Positions 28,347 through 36,711 of a stretch of DNA of 64,000 nt are shown here, piece by piece. The DNA is from Geobacillus sp. 46C-IIa (GTDB lineage Bacteria > Bacillota > Bacilli > Bacillales > Anoxybacillaceae). Positions within the stretch are counted from its first letter, which is position 1, and every line of letters starts with the position of its first letter. The stretch covers positions 2,428,001 to 2,492,000 of the forward strand of contig NZ_CP061474.1 in assembly GCF_014679505.1 (NCBI RefSeq), read 5' to 3'. The position numbers and the translations under genes are program-made. The notes below the pieces were generated by a model. It saw only the letters and a program-made list of their open reading frames with translations, was not told where the DNA came from and searched no databases.

Positions 28347-30482
28347 ATGCGTTGCCAAGCATGCCAACAACGTGAAGCAACGGTGTTTGTCAACTTGCAA
28401 TGGAATGGTGAGAAAAAACAGCTTCATCTTTGCCATACATGCTATGAAAAACAAAAACAACAATTGTCGATTCCGATGAACTTCGGCTTTTCGCCGTTTT
28501 CGTTTGACGACTGGTTCGCTGGCCATTTGGCGGCGGCCAACGCGCAAGCGGCCGCGCCGGAAACGGCGGCCAAACGCCCGCAGCGCCATGGCGGTGGATT
28601 TTTGGATCAATTCGGCCGCAACTTGACGCAAATCGCGAAAGCGGGCTTGATTGACCCCGTCATCGGCCGCGACAAAGAAATTGCGCGCGTCATTGAAATT
28701 TTAAACCGCCGCAACAAAAACAACCCGGTGTTGATCGGGGAGCCGGGTGTCGGGAAAACGGCGATCGTCGAAGGGCTTGCGCTGAAGATTGCCGAAGGGC
28801 AAGTTCCGGAAAAACTGCTGAACAAAGAAGTATACTTGCTTGATGTGGCATCGCTTGTCGCCAACACCGGCATCCGCGGTCAATTTGAAGAGCGGATGAA
28901 ACGGCTCATCGCCGAACTGCAAGAGCGGAAAAACGTCATTTTGTTCATTGACGAAATTCATCTGCTCGTCGGCGCTGGCGCTGCCGAAGGGTCGATGGAC
29001 GCCGGCAACATTTTAAAACCGGCGCTCGCCCGCGGTGAGCTGCAAGTCGTCGGGGCGACGACACTCAAAGAATACCGGCAAATTGAAAAAGATGCCGCCC
29101 TTGAACGCCGCTTCCAGCCGGTTCTCGTCCACGAACCGACCGTTGACGAAGCGATCGCGATCTTAAAAGGCATCCAGCCGAAATACGAACAGTTCCACCA
29201 TGTCCGCTATACGGACGAGGCGATCGAAGCGTGCGTCAAACTCGCGCACCGCTACATCCAAGACCGCTTCCTGCCGGACAAAGCGATCGACTTGTTGGAT
29301 GAGGCCGGCTCGAAAGCGAACTTGCGCCTCGGCCCGACCGATGAAAAACAGCTGCAAGAGCGGTTGATGCAAATCGCGAAAGAAAAAGAACAAGCGGCAA
29401 AAGAGGAGAACTATGAACGGGCGGCGAAACTGCGCGATGAAGAACTAAAGCTCGAAAAACAACTCGAACAAGGCATCGCGCAAGAACGCCCGACGGTCGA
29501 TATCGCTGACATCGAGCAAATCATCGCTGAGAAAACGGGCATCCCGGTCGGCAAACTGCAAGCCGATGAAAAAGAAAAAATGAAACATCTCGAAGACAAC
29601 TTGGCGAAAAAAGTGATCGGCCAAGCGGAAGCTGTGAAAAAAGTCGCCAAAGCGATTCGCCGCAGCCGCGCCGGCTTGAAAGCGAAACATCGTCCAGTCG
29701 GTTCGTTCCTGTTCGTCGGCCCAACTGGCGTCGGGAAAACGGAGCTCGCCAAAACGCTCGCCGAGGAGCTGTTCGGCACAAAAGATGCCATGATTCGTCT
29801 CGATATGAGTGAATACATGGAGAAACATTCCGTCTCGAAGCTGATCGGTTCACCTCCGGGCTATGTCGGCTTTGAAGAAGCCGGCCAGCTGACGGAAAAA
29901 GTGCGCCGCAATCCGTACACCATCATCTTGCTTGATGAGATTGAAAAAGCACACCCAGACGTTCAGCACATCTTCCTGCAAATTTTGGAAGACGGCCGCT
30001 TGACCGACAGCCAAGGCCGCACCGTCAGCTTCAAAGACACGGTCATCATCGCGACAAGCAACGCTGGTGTGACAGACAAAAAAATCACCGTCGGCTTTGA
30101 AAAACAAAGCGGTGGCGCATCAAGCGTGCTCGACTCCTTGAACGCTTACTTCAAGCCGGAATTTTTGAACCGCTTCGACGCCATCATCGAGTTCAAGCCG
30201 CTTGAAAAAGCGCACTTGCTTCAAATCGTCGACTTGATGCTTGCCGAGGTCAAAACGGCAATGCGCGAACAAGGCATCGAACTCGAAGTGACCGAAGCGG
30301 CGAAAGAAAAGCTGGCTGAGCTCGGCTACCATCCGGCCTTTGGCGCCCGCCCGCTCCGCCGCGCCATCCAGGAACATGTCGAAGACAACATCGCCGACTG
30401 CCTGCTTGACGCCGATCAATCGGTGCGTGCGATCCGCATCGATGTCAAAGGCGATGCCATTGTGGCGCAAATCGGATCATAA
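28347..30482 (+). CDS. clpE: ATP-dependent Clp protease ATP-binding subunit ClpE
   Basis: Hsp100 unfoldase of 711 residues. The N-terminal zinc finger with Cys3, Cys6, Cys29 and Cys32 ([10 protein letters not shown] and HLCHTCYEK) separates ClpE from ClpC. Two AAA+ modules follow: Walker [14 protein letters not shown] and [12 protein letters not shown], with a UVR-type linker ([14 protein letters not shown]) between them. It works with ClpP on misfolded proteins and, in B. subtilis, in turnover of CtsR. AAGGAGG lies eight bases before the ATG. The CtsR boxes upstream indicate heat-shock induction. Confidence 0.97.
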   Translation: MRCQACQQREATVFVNLQWNGEKKQLHLCHTCYEKQKQQLSIPMNFGFSPFSFDDWFAGHLAAANAQAAAPETAAKRPQRHGGGFLDQFGRNLTQIAKAGLIDPVIGRDKEIARVIEILNRRNKNNPVLIGEPGVGKTAIVEGLALKIAEGQVPEKLLNKEVYLLDVASLVANTGIRGQFEERMKRLIAELQERKNVILFIDEIHLLVGAGAAEGSMDAGNILKPALARGELQVVGATTLKEYRQIEKDAALERRFQPVLVHEPTVDEAIAILKGIQPKYEQFHHVRYTDEAIEACVKLAHRYIQDRFLPDKAIDLLDEAGSKANLRLGPTDEKQLQERLMQIAKEKEQAAKEENYERAAKLRDEELKLEKQLEQGIAQERPTVDIADIEQIIAEKTGIPVGKLQADEKEKMKHLEDNLAKKVIGQAEAVKKVAKAIRRSRAGLKAKHRPVGSFLFVGPTGVGKTELAKTLAEELFGTKDAMIRLDMSEYMEKHSVSKLIGSPPGYVGFEEAGQLTEKVRRNPYTIILLDEIEKAHPDVQHIFLQILEDGRLTDSQGRTVSFKDTVIIATSNAGVTDKKITVGFEKQSGGASSVLDSLNAYFKPEFLNRFDAIIEFKPLEKAHLLQIVDLMLAEVKTAMREQGIELEVTEAAKEKLAELGYHPAFGARPLRRAIQEHVEDNIADCLLDADQSVRAIRIDVKGDAIVAQIGS

Positions 30483-30499
30483 CCGTCTGACGAACGCTG

Positions 30500-30534
30500 C
30501 CTCACCCCGTGTTCGGGGTGGGGCGGTTTTTTAC
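30500..30534 (+). terminator. Terminator of clpE
   Basis: CCTCACCCC / GGGGTGGGG stem followed, after CGG, by TTTTTTA. Confidence 0.8.
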
Positions 30535-30537
30535 ATC

Positions 30538-30574
30538 AAAAAAAGGCTGCGCTCCGATGTGCGCAGCTTTTTTT
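30538..30574. terminator. Terminator at the end of the glucuronide/lar operon
   Basis: AAAAAAAGGCTGCGC / GCGCAGCTTTTTTT, directly after the nickel permease gene on the minus strand. Confidence 0.88.
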
Positions 30575-30576
30575 GG

Positions 30577-31206
30577 TTAAAACAATCCGCCTTCCCGGCC
30601 GACTTCATAGAGATAATAAACGCCATAAACGAGGCTGATGACAGAAACAACCTGCACAAGCGCGCGATACAACGTTTGTTTCGGGCGGGCGAACAAAAAC
30701 GGCAAGCCGAGCAATGTCGTAAAAATCATCATGCCGATGACCGTACCAAGGCCAAAAATGACAATAAACACGAACGCCTGCCATGGCGTCTCCACTGTCG
30801 TTAAAGTCAAAAGCACCATGCCCGCGCTGCCGGCCATCCCGTGCACGACTCCGATCAACATTGATTTCATATGAAGATGGTGAATATGAAGCGGTTTCTG
30901 TTCGCCCATCGCTCTTGTGGCTCGGAAACTGGCAACCGCTAACACAATTATCATCACGCCAACCGCCATTTCCATCCACGTGGCGACTGTTTCCGGAATA
31001 TGTTGTTTCAAGCTGATCACGATCATGCCGACCACAAGCAATGTCAACGTATGGCCAATGCCCCAAAACACGCCGGCTAACGATGAAAGCGACAGTCTAC
31101 TCGTGCGGCTGGCGATCGTTGACACCGCAACAACATGATCCGGTTCTGTTGCATGTTTTATTCCTAAAAGAAGGCCAAACAACAAAGTAAGCGCCAAACC
31201 GCTCAT
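30577..31206 (-). CDS. Nickel/cobalt-type permease (UreH/HoxN-like)
   Basis: Membrane protein of 209 residues with about six helices. The metal motif GIKHATEPDHVVAV (H-A-x-E-P-D-H) in the first helix corresponds to the H-x4-D-H signature of nickel transporters. FWGIGHTLTLL and GVVHGMAGSAGMVLL are further family motifs. It lies ten bases after larC2 and ends the operon, so it most likely supplies nickel for the LarA cofactor. Two ATG codons follow GGAGG; the second (31206) has better spacing. Confidence 0.88.
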   Translation of the reverse strand: MSGLALTLLFGLLLGIKHATEPDHVVAVSTIASRTSRLSLSSLAGVFWGIGHTLTLLVVGMIVISLKQHIPETVATWMEMAVGVMIIVLAVASFRATRAMGEQKPLHIHHLHMKSMLIGVVHGMAGSAGMVLLTLTTVETPWQAFVFIVIFGLGTVIGMMIFTTLLGLPFLFARPKQTLYRALVQVVSVISLVYGVYYLYEVGREGGLF

Positions 31207-31216
31207 CATCGTCCTC

Positions 31217-31702
31217 CTACGTTTTCTCCGGTTTCTCATTCAGCTGTTTCCAAACTTGCTCATACACGTTTTTCAACGGAACGCCATTTCTCTGGGCGAT
31301 CGTTTTGCATTGTTCAAACTCCGGGGCTCTTTGGACGACTTGGCCGCGGTAAATGCCTTCCTTTACCGCCACCGCCCCCCACTCCGTTTCCACCTCGCGG
31401 AACCGCCGCTCGAGCCGGTGCACCGTCAGCGGGTAATAGCGCACCCCCAGCGTCGTCGTTTCACGAAACAAAATCTCTTTCATGTCCTCAAGCCTCTCGC
31501 GTGAACATAATAGTTGCAGCAAAACACCGGGACGATTCTTTTTCATATAAATCGGCGTGTAAAACACATCATTTGCCCCCGCCTCAAACAACAACTCCAT
31601 CACGTAGCCGAGCCACTCCCCCGGCGTGTCATCAAGATTCACTTCCATTTTGATCATTTGTTCATCAATATGTTCATGATGAGGAGGATGGCCTCCCATC
31701 AT
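31217..31702 (-). CDS. larC2: LarC C-terminal part (LarC2), nickel insertion for the pincer cofactor
   Basis: C-terminal half of LarC, 161 residues, in the -1 frame relative to larC1. IKMEVNLDDTPGEWLGYVME and YYPLTVHRLERRFREVETEW are typical of this domain, which with LarC1 inserts nickel into the pyridinium dithiocarboxylate mononucleotide, using CTP. In Lactobacillus plantarum the two halves are joined by programmed frameshifting. Here GAAGGGGAG lies five bases before a double ATG (31702), so separate translation is also possible; the frame extends to a GTG at 31723, just after the larC1 stop. Confidence 0.85.
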   Translation of the reverse strand: MMGGHPPHHEHIDEQMIKMEVNLDDTPGEWLGYVMELLFEAGANDVFYTPIYMKKNRPGVLLQLLCSRERLEDMKEILFRETTTLGVRYYPLTVHRLERRFREVETEWGAVAVKEGIYRGQVVQRAPEFEQCKTIAQRNGVPLKNVYEQVWKQLNEKPEKT

Positions 31703-31725
31703 CCGCACTCCCCTTCTGTACACCT

Positions 31726-32673
31726 CTACGGTTGTTCACCGATCACTACGCGCAACACATTCGGGCGATGCGGGAACGTTTTTGTTCCAGCTCCATAGCC
31801 AATGGCAGTTACTTTCATCGACGGGAGCGGGCCAAAGCGCTCCGCCAGCACGGAAACAATCGCTGCCCCTGTCGGTGTCGTCAGCTCTCCTTTCACTGCC
31901 GACTGTTCAATCGGGACGCCTTTTAATAGTTCGAGCGTTGCCGGGGCCGGCACCGGGTATTCGCCATGCGCGATATGAACCGTGCCCGACCCGACAGGAA
32001 TCGGAGACGACTGAATGGACACCGCCCCTAACTGATGGATGAGAATCGCCGTTCCGACAATATCAATGATCGAATCGACGGCTCCGACTTCATGAAAATG
32101 AACATCATCCAATGGAACGTGATGAATCCGCCCTTCTGCCTCGCCGATGCGGCGGAAAATCGCCAGCGCCGTTTCTTTGACTTCCGCAGCTAACTCAGAC
32201 GTTTCAATCATCGCCGCAATTTCTTTGTACGACCGGTGATGGTGGCCGTGTCCATGATGATGATCGCTGCCGCCATGAGCATGTGCGAGATGGCGGACGT
32301 CGCTATGATCATGTTCGGAGTGATGGTGATGATGGTCATCATGACCGTGCCCGCGATGATGATGGTGTCCTTCATCATGAGCGTGCTCGCGATGATGATG
32401 TCCGTTATCATGAGCGTGCTCGTGATGATAGTCACGATGATCATGGCCGGAGTGATGTCGATGATGGTCATCATGATTGAGGACAACATCAAACTTTGTG
32501 CACGTAATGCCGTTTTTGACAATCTTCCGCCATGTTAAAGCGTATTCCTCTTCCAACGGGAGTTTCTTTAATTCTGCTTCGAGCAGCTTCGGGTCGGCGC
32601 CGGCATCGATGAGCGCGCCGATCACCATATCTCCGCTGATTCCCGAGAAACAGTCAAAATAGATTATCGTCAT
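31726..32673 (-). CDS. larC1: LarC N-terminal part (LarC1) with long histidine-rich insert
   Basis: N-terminal part of the nickel-pincer cofactor nickel chelatase, 315 residues. FDCFSGISGDMVIGALIDAG is the LarC signature. Residues about 68-147 form a low-complexity insert dominated by His, Asp and Gly (for example HHHREHAHDEGHHHHRGHGH), likely a nickel store or binding region. After it come HFHEVGAVDSIIDIVGTAIL and GELTTPTGAAIVSVLAERFG. The ATG at 32673 follows AAGGGG located in the end of larB, six bases after the larB stop. The frame stops at TAG, and the C-terminal half continues in another frame. Confidence 0.9.
   Translation of the reverse strand: MTIIYFDCFSGISGDMVIGALIDAGADPKLLEAELKKLPLEEEYALTWRKIVKNGITCTKFDVVLNHDDHHRHHSGHDHRDYHHEHAHDNGHHHREHAHDEGHHHHRGHGHDDHHHHHSEHDHSDVRHLAHAHGGSDHHHGHGHHHRSYKEIAAMIETSELAAEVKETALAIFRRIGEAEGRIHHVPLDDVHFHEVGAVDSIIDIVGTAILIHQLGAVSIQSSPIPVGSGTVHIAHGEYPVPAPATLELLKGVPIEQSAVKGELTTPTGAAIVSVLAERFGPLPSMKVTAIGYGAGTKTFPHRPNVLRVVIGEQP
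32339..32435 (-). repeat. Imperfect tandem repeat coding the LarC histidine tract
   Basis: About three copies of a unit near 33 bases containing GAGCGTGCTCG and GATGATGATG (plus strand), inside larC1. It explains the His-Asp-Glu pattern and can vary in length by recombination. Confidence 0.6.
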
Positions 32674-32678
32674 TCGTT

Positions 32679-33428
32679 TCAACCCCTTTGGCAGGCGAGC
32701 CGGTGAATTAAGGCAGCATTATATCCGCCGCCAAATCCGTTGTCAATATTGACGACACTAATGCCCGGCGCGCATGAATTCAACATCGTCAATAATGCCG
32801 ATAACCCTTGGAAGTGGGCGCCATAGCCGACGCTTGTCGGCACGGCGATCACCGGGTGGGAGACAAGACCGCTGACGACGCTTGGCAGCGCCCCTTCCAT
32901 TCCGGCCACGACGACCGAAACGGTCGCCGCACGAATGGCTTCGATATGGTGAAACAGCCGGTGAATGCCCGCCACGCCGACATCGTAAAACCGCCGCACT
33001 TCACAGTCGAACATCTCGGCGGTGATCGCCGCTTCCTCGGCGACGCCGAGGTCTGACGTGCCGGCACCAATCACAGCGATATACGCATCCGTTTCCTTCG
33101 TTTTCGCCTGTTCCTTTTTCCAATACAACAGGCGAGCGGCATCATGGTACACCAGCTCAGGAAACAGCGCACGCACAGCCGCTGCTTTGTCTTGTGCCAC
33201 GCGGGTGACGAGCACGCGGTCGTGATGTTCTTTTAGCGTTCGGACGATGGCAATGATTTGGTCTGCTGTTTTCCCTTCCCCGAACACCACTTCCGGAAAC
33301 CCTTGCCGTTTCGGGCGATGAAGATCGACGTTGGCAAATCCTAAGCAGTCAAACGGCTTCAACCGCTCCTTCGCCTCTTTGACACTCAGTTCCCCTGTTT
33401 GTACTTGCCGCAAAATGTCTTCGAGCAT
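32679..33428 (-). CDS. larB: LarB, pyridinium-3,5-biscarboxylic acid mononucleotide synthase
   Basis: First enzyme of nickel-pincer nucleotide synthesis, 249 residues. It carboxylates and hydrolyses nicotinic acid adenine dinucleotide. The N-terminal part carries GFANVDLHRPKRQGFPEVVF; the C-terminal half is PurE-like (DAYIAVIGAGTSDLGVAEEA, GMEGALPSVVSGLV, PTSVGYG and NIDNGFGGGYNAALI). The ATG at 33428 lies eight bases after the gntK stop, and larC1 follows six bases later, so these genes are one transcript. Confidence 0.93.
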   Translation of the reverse strand: MLEDILRQVQTGELSVKEAKERLKPFDCLGFANVDLHRPKRQGFPEVVFGEGKTADQIIAIVRTLKEHHDRVLVTRVAQDKAAAVRALFPELVYHDAARLLYWKKEQAKTKETDAYIAVIGAGTSDLGVAEEAAITAEMFDCEVRRFYDVGVAGIHRLFHHIEAIRAATVSVVVAGMEGALPSVVSGLVSHPVIAVPTSVGYGAHFQGLSALLTMLNSCAPGISVVNIDNGFGGGYNAALIHRLACQRG

Positions 33429-33436
33429 CACATCAC

Positions 33437-34918
33437 CTATTCCTTTTGAAAGTAGCTCGCCATATGGCGGACAAGGCGCTCGTAGCGTTCATAAGCCTCT
33501 TTATAGGCTTTCCGGTTGGCCTCATTCGGCATGACTGTTTCCCCCATCGGAATGTGCGCCTTAATCGCTTCCAGCGATTCCGCTTCGCCGATGGCGACAA
33601 GCGCTGTCCATGCCGCGCCCCATGCTGCCCCGTGGTGGCTTTTTGGAACGTCGATTTCTGCATCAAACACGTCCGCTAAGATTTGCAGCCATAGCGGAGA
33701 ACGCGCCAATCCGCCGCTGACATATAATTTTTTTGGCTTTCCAGCCAATGTTTCTAACGCCTTTCCGATTTGGTAAAGATTGAACGTGATCCCTTCCATC
33801 GCTGCCCGGATAAAATGTTCCTGCTTATGGGTGACCGTCGCTCCGTAAAAGCCGCCTTTTGCCCGCGGATCCCAAAGCGGCGCCCGTTCGCCGTTAATAT
33901 ACGGCAGAAAAATCAGTCCGTCCGCCCCGGGTGCCGCTTGTGCGGCATCTGCCAAAAACTGACTAAAACTTCGTTGATCGTTCATGATGTCTTTCAGCCA
34001 CTGCAACGCAATGCCGCCGTTGTTGGATGGGCCGCCAATAATAAACCGCTCTTTTGTAAAAGCATAGCAAAAAGTTTCGCCATTTTCACTCATTTTCGGT
34101 TCACGAGTCATTTGGCGAACCGCTCCGCTCGTGCCGACCGAGACGGCCACTTCGCCGGGAAAAATGGCGCCAATGCCTAAATTGGCGAGCTGGCCGTCGG
34201 CAGCACCTATGACAAACGGCAAATCACGGCGAATTCCCATCTGCTCAGCAGCCGCCTCATCCATCCCTGTCATCACATATATGGGCGGGACGAGCTCGGA
34301 CAGTTGATCTTCACGAATCCCCGCTAACTTGAGCAACTCCGGCTCCCACTGAAATGTGTGCGGATTGAACAATCCGGTCGCCGACGCCATCGAGTAATCG
34401 ATCACATTGGTATGAAACCAGCGCCGGATGACATACTCTTTAATCGACAGAAAGGAAAACGCCCGCTCATATGGCTCATGCTTCATTTCTTTCATCCATA
34501 ACAATTTAGCCAACGGGGTCATCGGATGAACCGGAGTTCCCGTTTTGGCGTACACCGTTTTCCCCATCGTTTTCCGCAGCTGTTCCGCTTGGGGCGCGCT
34601 TCGCCCATCGGCCCAAATGAGCGCCGGAGAAAGCGGATGTCCGTCCTTGTCCACGCAAACGAGTGAATGCATTGCCGCCGATAAACCGGCCGCCAACAGT
34701 TCCTTTTGGCTGATTCCAGCCTGTTCGATTGCTTGGCGCACGGTCAAGACCGCGGAACGCTCAATTTCCGCCGCATCTTGTTCCACCCACCCTTGTTTCG
34801 GGTAATGGAACGTATTCATTTTTTCGGCCTCGGCCATCAATTGGCCGCTCCTATGAAACACGCATGCTTTTACACTTGTCGTTCCAAGATCCAACCCGAT
34901 CACATATTCTTTTGCCAT
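33437..34918 (-). CDS. gntK: Gluconokinase (FGGY family)
   Basis: Sugar-acid kinase of 493 residues. The ATP/sugar motifs are YVIGLDLGTTSVKACVF, SAAMHSLVCVDKDGHPLSPA then LIWADGRS, GTPVHPMTPLAKLLWMKE (typical of gluconokinase GntK), and the FGGY C-terminal signature GGLARSPLWLQILADVF. It phosphorylates D-gluconate to 6-phosphogluconate. Here it is not next to gntP or gntZ but between larE and larB in the glucuronide operon, suggesting gluconate is made internally. AGGAGAGG precedes the ATG. A large inverted repeat lies in the 156-base gap to larE. Confidence 0.9.
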   Translation of the reverse strand: MAKEYVIGLDLGTTSVKACVFHRSGQLMAEAEKMNTFHYPKQGWVEQDAAEIERSAVLTVRQAIEQAGISQKELLAAGLSAAMHSLVCVDKDGHPLSPALIWADGRSAPQAEQLRKTMGKTVYAKTGTPVHPMTPLAKLLWMKEMKHEPYERAFSFLSIKEYVIRRWFHTNVIDYSMASATGLFNPHTFQWEPELLKLAGIREDQLSELVPPIYVMTGMDEAAAEQMGIRRDLPFVIGAADGQLANLGIGAIFPGEVAVSVGTSGAVRQMTREPKMSENGETFCYAFTKERFIIGGPSNNGGIALQWLKDIMNDQRSFSQFLADAAQAAPGADGLIFLPYINGERAPLWDPRAKGGFYGATVTHKQEHFIRAAMEGITFNLYQIGKALETLAGKPKKLYVSGGLARSPLWLQILADVFDAEIDVPKSHHGAAWGAAWTALVAIGEAESLEAIKAHIPMGETVMPNEANRKAYKEAYERYERLVRHMASYFQKE

Positions 34919-34947
34919 GATGCCTCTCCTTTTTCACATTCAACCAA

Positions 34948-34996
34948 CCGTTTCGAAAGCTAGTCCATTAGGGTGAAAAAAGTTATTCCGAAACGG
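34948..34996 (-). repeat. Inverted repeat in the larE-gntK gap
   Basis: Arms CCGTTTCG (34948-34955) and CGAAACGG (34989-34996), 33 bases apart, perfect over eight bases and extendable with one mismatch. It is in the only sizeable gap (34919-35074) within the lower part of the operon. No T-tract follows, so it is more likely an operator or an mRNA stability element than a terminator. Confidence 0.5.
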
Positions 34997-35074
34997 AAAC
35001 ACGTCAGAAATCTTGTTCTCCATTACGCTTAAGAACCCGCTTTCGACATGCTGGCCCGTTCGCTGATCGATTGC

Positions 35075-35878
35075 TTACGGCAACATTTTGTTCATACTTC
35101 CGCTCTGATAGCCGACTAAGTCGAGCGTCACATATTGATAGCCGTACGTTTGCAACTGTTTCGCAATGCGGTCGCGATGCGCCAAAATGACCGCCATATC
35201 GCCTGGCTCCACTTCAATTCTTGCGATCTCTTGGTGGGTGCGGACCCGCACTTGGCGAATCTGAAACGTCTGTCTAAGAAATTGTTCTGCTTTTTCCACC
35301 CTCGTCAATTTTTCCACTGTAATCGATTCGCCATAGGCAATGCGCGATGACAGACAGGCAAAAGACGGTTTATCCCATGTCGGCAAGCCGAGCCGGCGGG
35401 AGAGTTCACGAATTTCTTTTTTGTATAAATTCGCCTCTTGGAGGGGACCGCGCACCCCTCTTTCTTTCGCCGCCTTCATTCCCGGCCGATATTCATTGGC
35501 GTCATCGGCAATGACACCGTAAACGACATTCCGAAACCCTTTTGCCTCCATAAGGGGGATCAAATGGTCAAACAAACTGCTTTTGCAAAAATAACAGCGG
35601 TTTTTCGAGTTTTCCGCATAACCCGGGATCGCCAGTTCCGACGTTTCAATAATTTCATGCGGAGCCCCAATCCATTTCGCTAGCCGCTTTGCTTCCTCGA
35701 GTTCGCTTGACGGATACGTCTCGGAATCAGCGGTGACGGCCAGCACGTGATCTGCTCCGAGCGTGTCCACCGCCACTTTCAGCAAAAACGTGCTGTCGAC
35801 TCCGCCGGAAAACGCGACCACCACTGATCCCATATCCTGAAGAATGGACTGCAGCTTTTCATATTTTTTCTCAAGCAT
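35075..35878 (-). CDS. larE: LarE, sulfur transferase for the nickel-pincer cofactor
   Basis: ATP-dependent sulfur insertase of 267 residues that turns the biscarboxylate mononucleotide into the dithiocarboxylate. The PP-loop is VVVAFSGGVDSTFLLKVA. It has exactly three cysteines in the visible core: Cys95 and Cys98 (NRCYFCKSSLF) and Cys175 (PSFACLSSRI). Cys175 aligns with the sacrificial Cys176 of L. plantarum; a three-Cys set has been linked to LarE proteins carrying an iron-sulfur cluster (from memory). GGAGG lies eight bases before the ATG at 35878. Confidence 0.93.
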   Translation of the reverse strand: MLEKKYEKLQSILQDMGSVVVAFSGGVDSTFLLKVAVDTLGADHVLAVTADSETYPSSELEEAKRLAKWIGAPHEIIETSELAIPGYAENSKNRCYFCKSSLFDHLIPLMEAKGFRNVVYGVIADDANEYRPGMKAAKERGVRGPLQEANLYKKEIRELSRRLGLPTWDKPSFACLSSRIAYGESITVEKLTRVEKAEQFLRQTFQIRQVRVRTHQEIARIEVEPGDMAVILAHRDRIAKQLQTYGYQYVTLDLVGYQSGSMNKMLP

Positions 35879-35919
35879 CGACGCCACCTCCCGTTTTTTC
35901 CTTTATTTATTCACTTTTG

Positions 35920-36690
35920 TTAAATCGTCATGGCGCCAAATCCGCCGTCAACGCGGATGAGCGCGCCGGTAACGAAGCTTGAAGCACGGTCGGATGCCAG
36001 CCATACCGCCGCTCCTTGCAGTTCTTCCGGCTCGCCGAACCGTTTCATCGGCGTATGGCGCATAATCGCTTCAATTCGTTCGTCATCTAAAATTTTTCTG
36101 TTTTGCTCGGCCGGAAAAAATCCAGGAATAATGGCATTCACCCGAATGCCATACGGCGCCAACTCGCGCGCCAAATATTGGGTGACGCTGTTGAGCCCCG
36201 CCTTGGATACGGAGTACGTAAATACTCTTGAAAGCGGCGTCGTTGACGACACGGACGAAATGTTAATAATGCTTCCTTTTCTCCCTTGCTCGATCATCCG
36301 TTTGGCGAAAATTTGGCATGTAAACACAATCCCTTTTAAATTGACATCCATAATGTCGTCCCACTCGTCCGCATCAAGTTCGAAAAACGGGGTCGAGCTG
36401 TTTTTCCCGGGCGCATTGAGCAAAATGTCCCAGCCTCCTGCCCATTGCTCGATGCGCTCAGCCACTTGCAAAAGCGAAGCGCGCTCGCTGACATCGGCTT
36501 GAAACGCTTGAGCCGACCCGCCGTGATGGCGGATGTCTGCGGCGACTTGTTCCGCCTTGTCCAAATTGCGCCCCACAATGGCGACTTTCGCCCCATACGC
36601 CGCCAACCCTTTGGCCATCGCTGACCCTAATACGCTATTTCCCCCGATGGCTACAGCTACTTTTCCCGTCAAGTCAAATAAGTGGTTCAT
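35920..36690 (-). CDS. uxuB: SDR-type D-mannonate oxidoreductase (fructuronate reductase)
   Basis: Short-chain dehydrogenase of 256 residues. The cofactor motif is unusual (VAIGGNSVLGSAMAKGLAAY). The catalytic Ser and Tyr-Lys are in NISSVSSTTPLSRVFTYSVS and SKAGLN. IPGFFPAEQNRKIL matches the GFF-x-x-x-QNR segment typical of the SDR mannonate oxidoreductases of Bacillus and Geobacillus hexuronate clusters. It should reduce D-fructuronate to D-mannonate with NADH. It lies between larA and larE, 21 bases after larA. Without the context it could be called only a 2-deoxy-gluconate or gluconate dehydrogenase-like SDR. Confidence 0.8.
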   Translation of the reverse strand: MNHLFDLTGKVAVAIGGNSVLGSAMAKGLAAYGAKVAIVGRNLDKAEQVAADIRHHGGSAQAFQADVSERASLLQVAERIEQWAGGWDILLNAPGKNSSTPFFELDADEWDDIMDVNLKGIVFTCQIFAKRMIEQGRKGSIINISSVSSTTPLSRVFTYSVSKAGLNSVTQYLARELAPYGIRVNAIIPGFFPAEQNRKILDDERIEAIMRHTPMKRFGEPEELQGAAVWLASDRASSFVTGALIRVDGGFGAMTI

Positions 36691-36711
36691 GTTGTTCTCT
36701 CCCTTTGCTCG

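Noticed and set aside
32339..32435. CRISPR-like direct repeats
   Set aside because: Units are contiguous, vary within the coding sequence and encode a His tract; there are no spacers or cas genes.
32208..32538. Open frames opposite or shifted to the His-rich part of larC1 (Met/Ile-rich or Arg/Asp-rich)
   Set aside because: They arise from the CAT/GAT repeat read in other frames and have no start signals.
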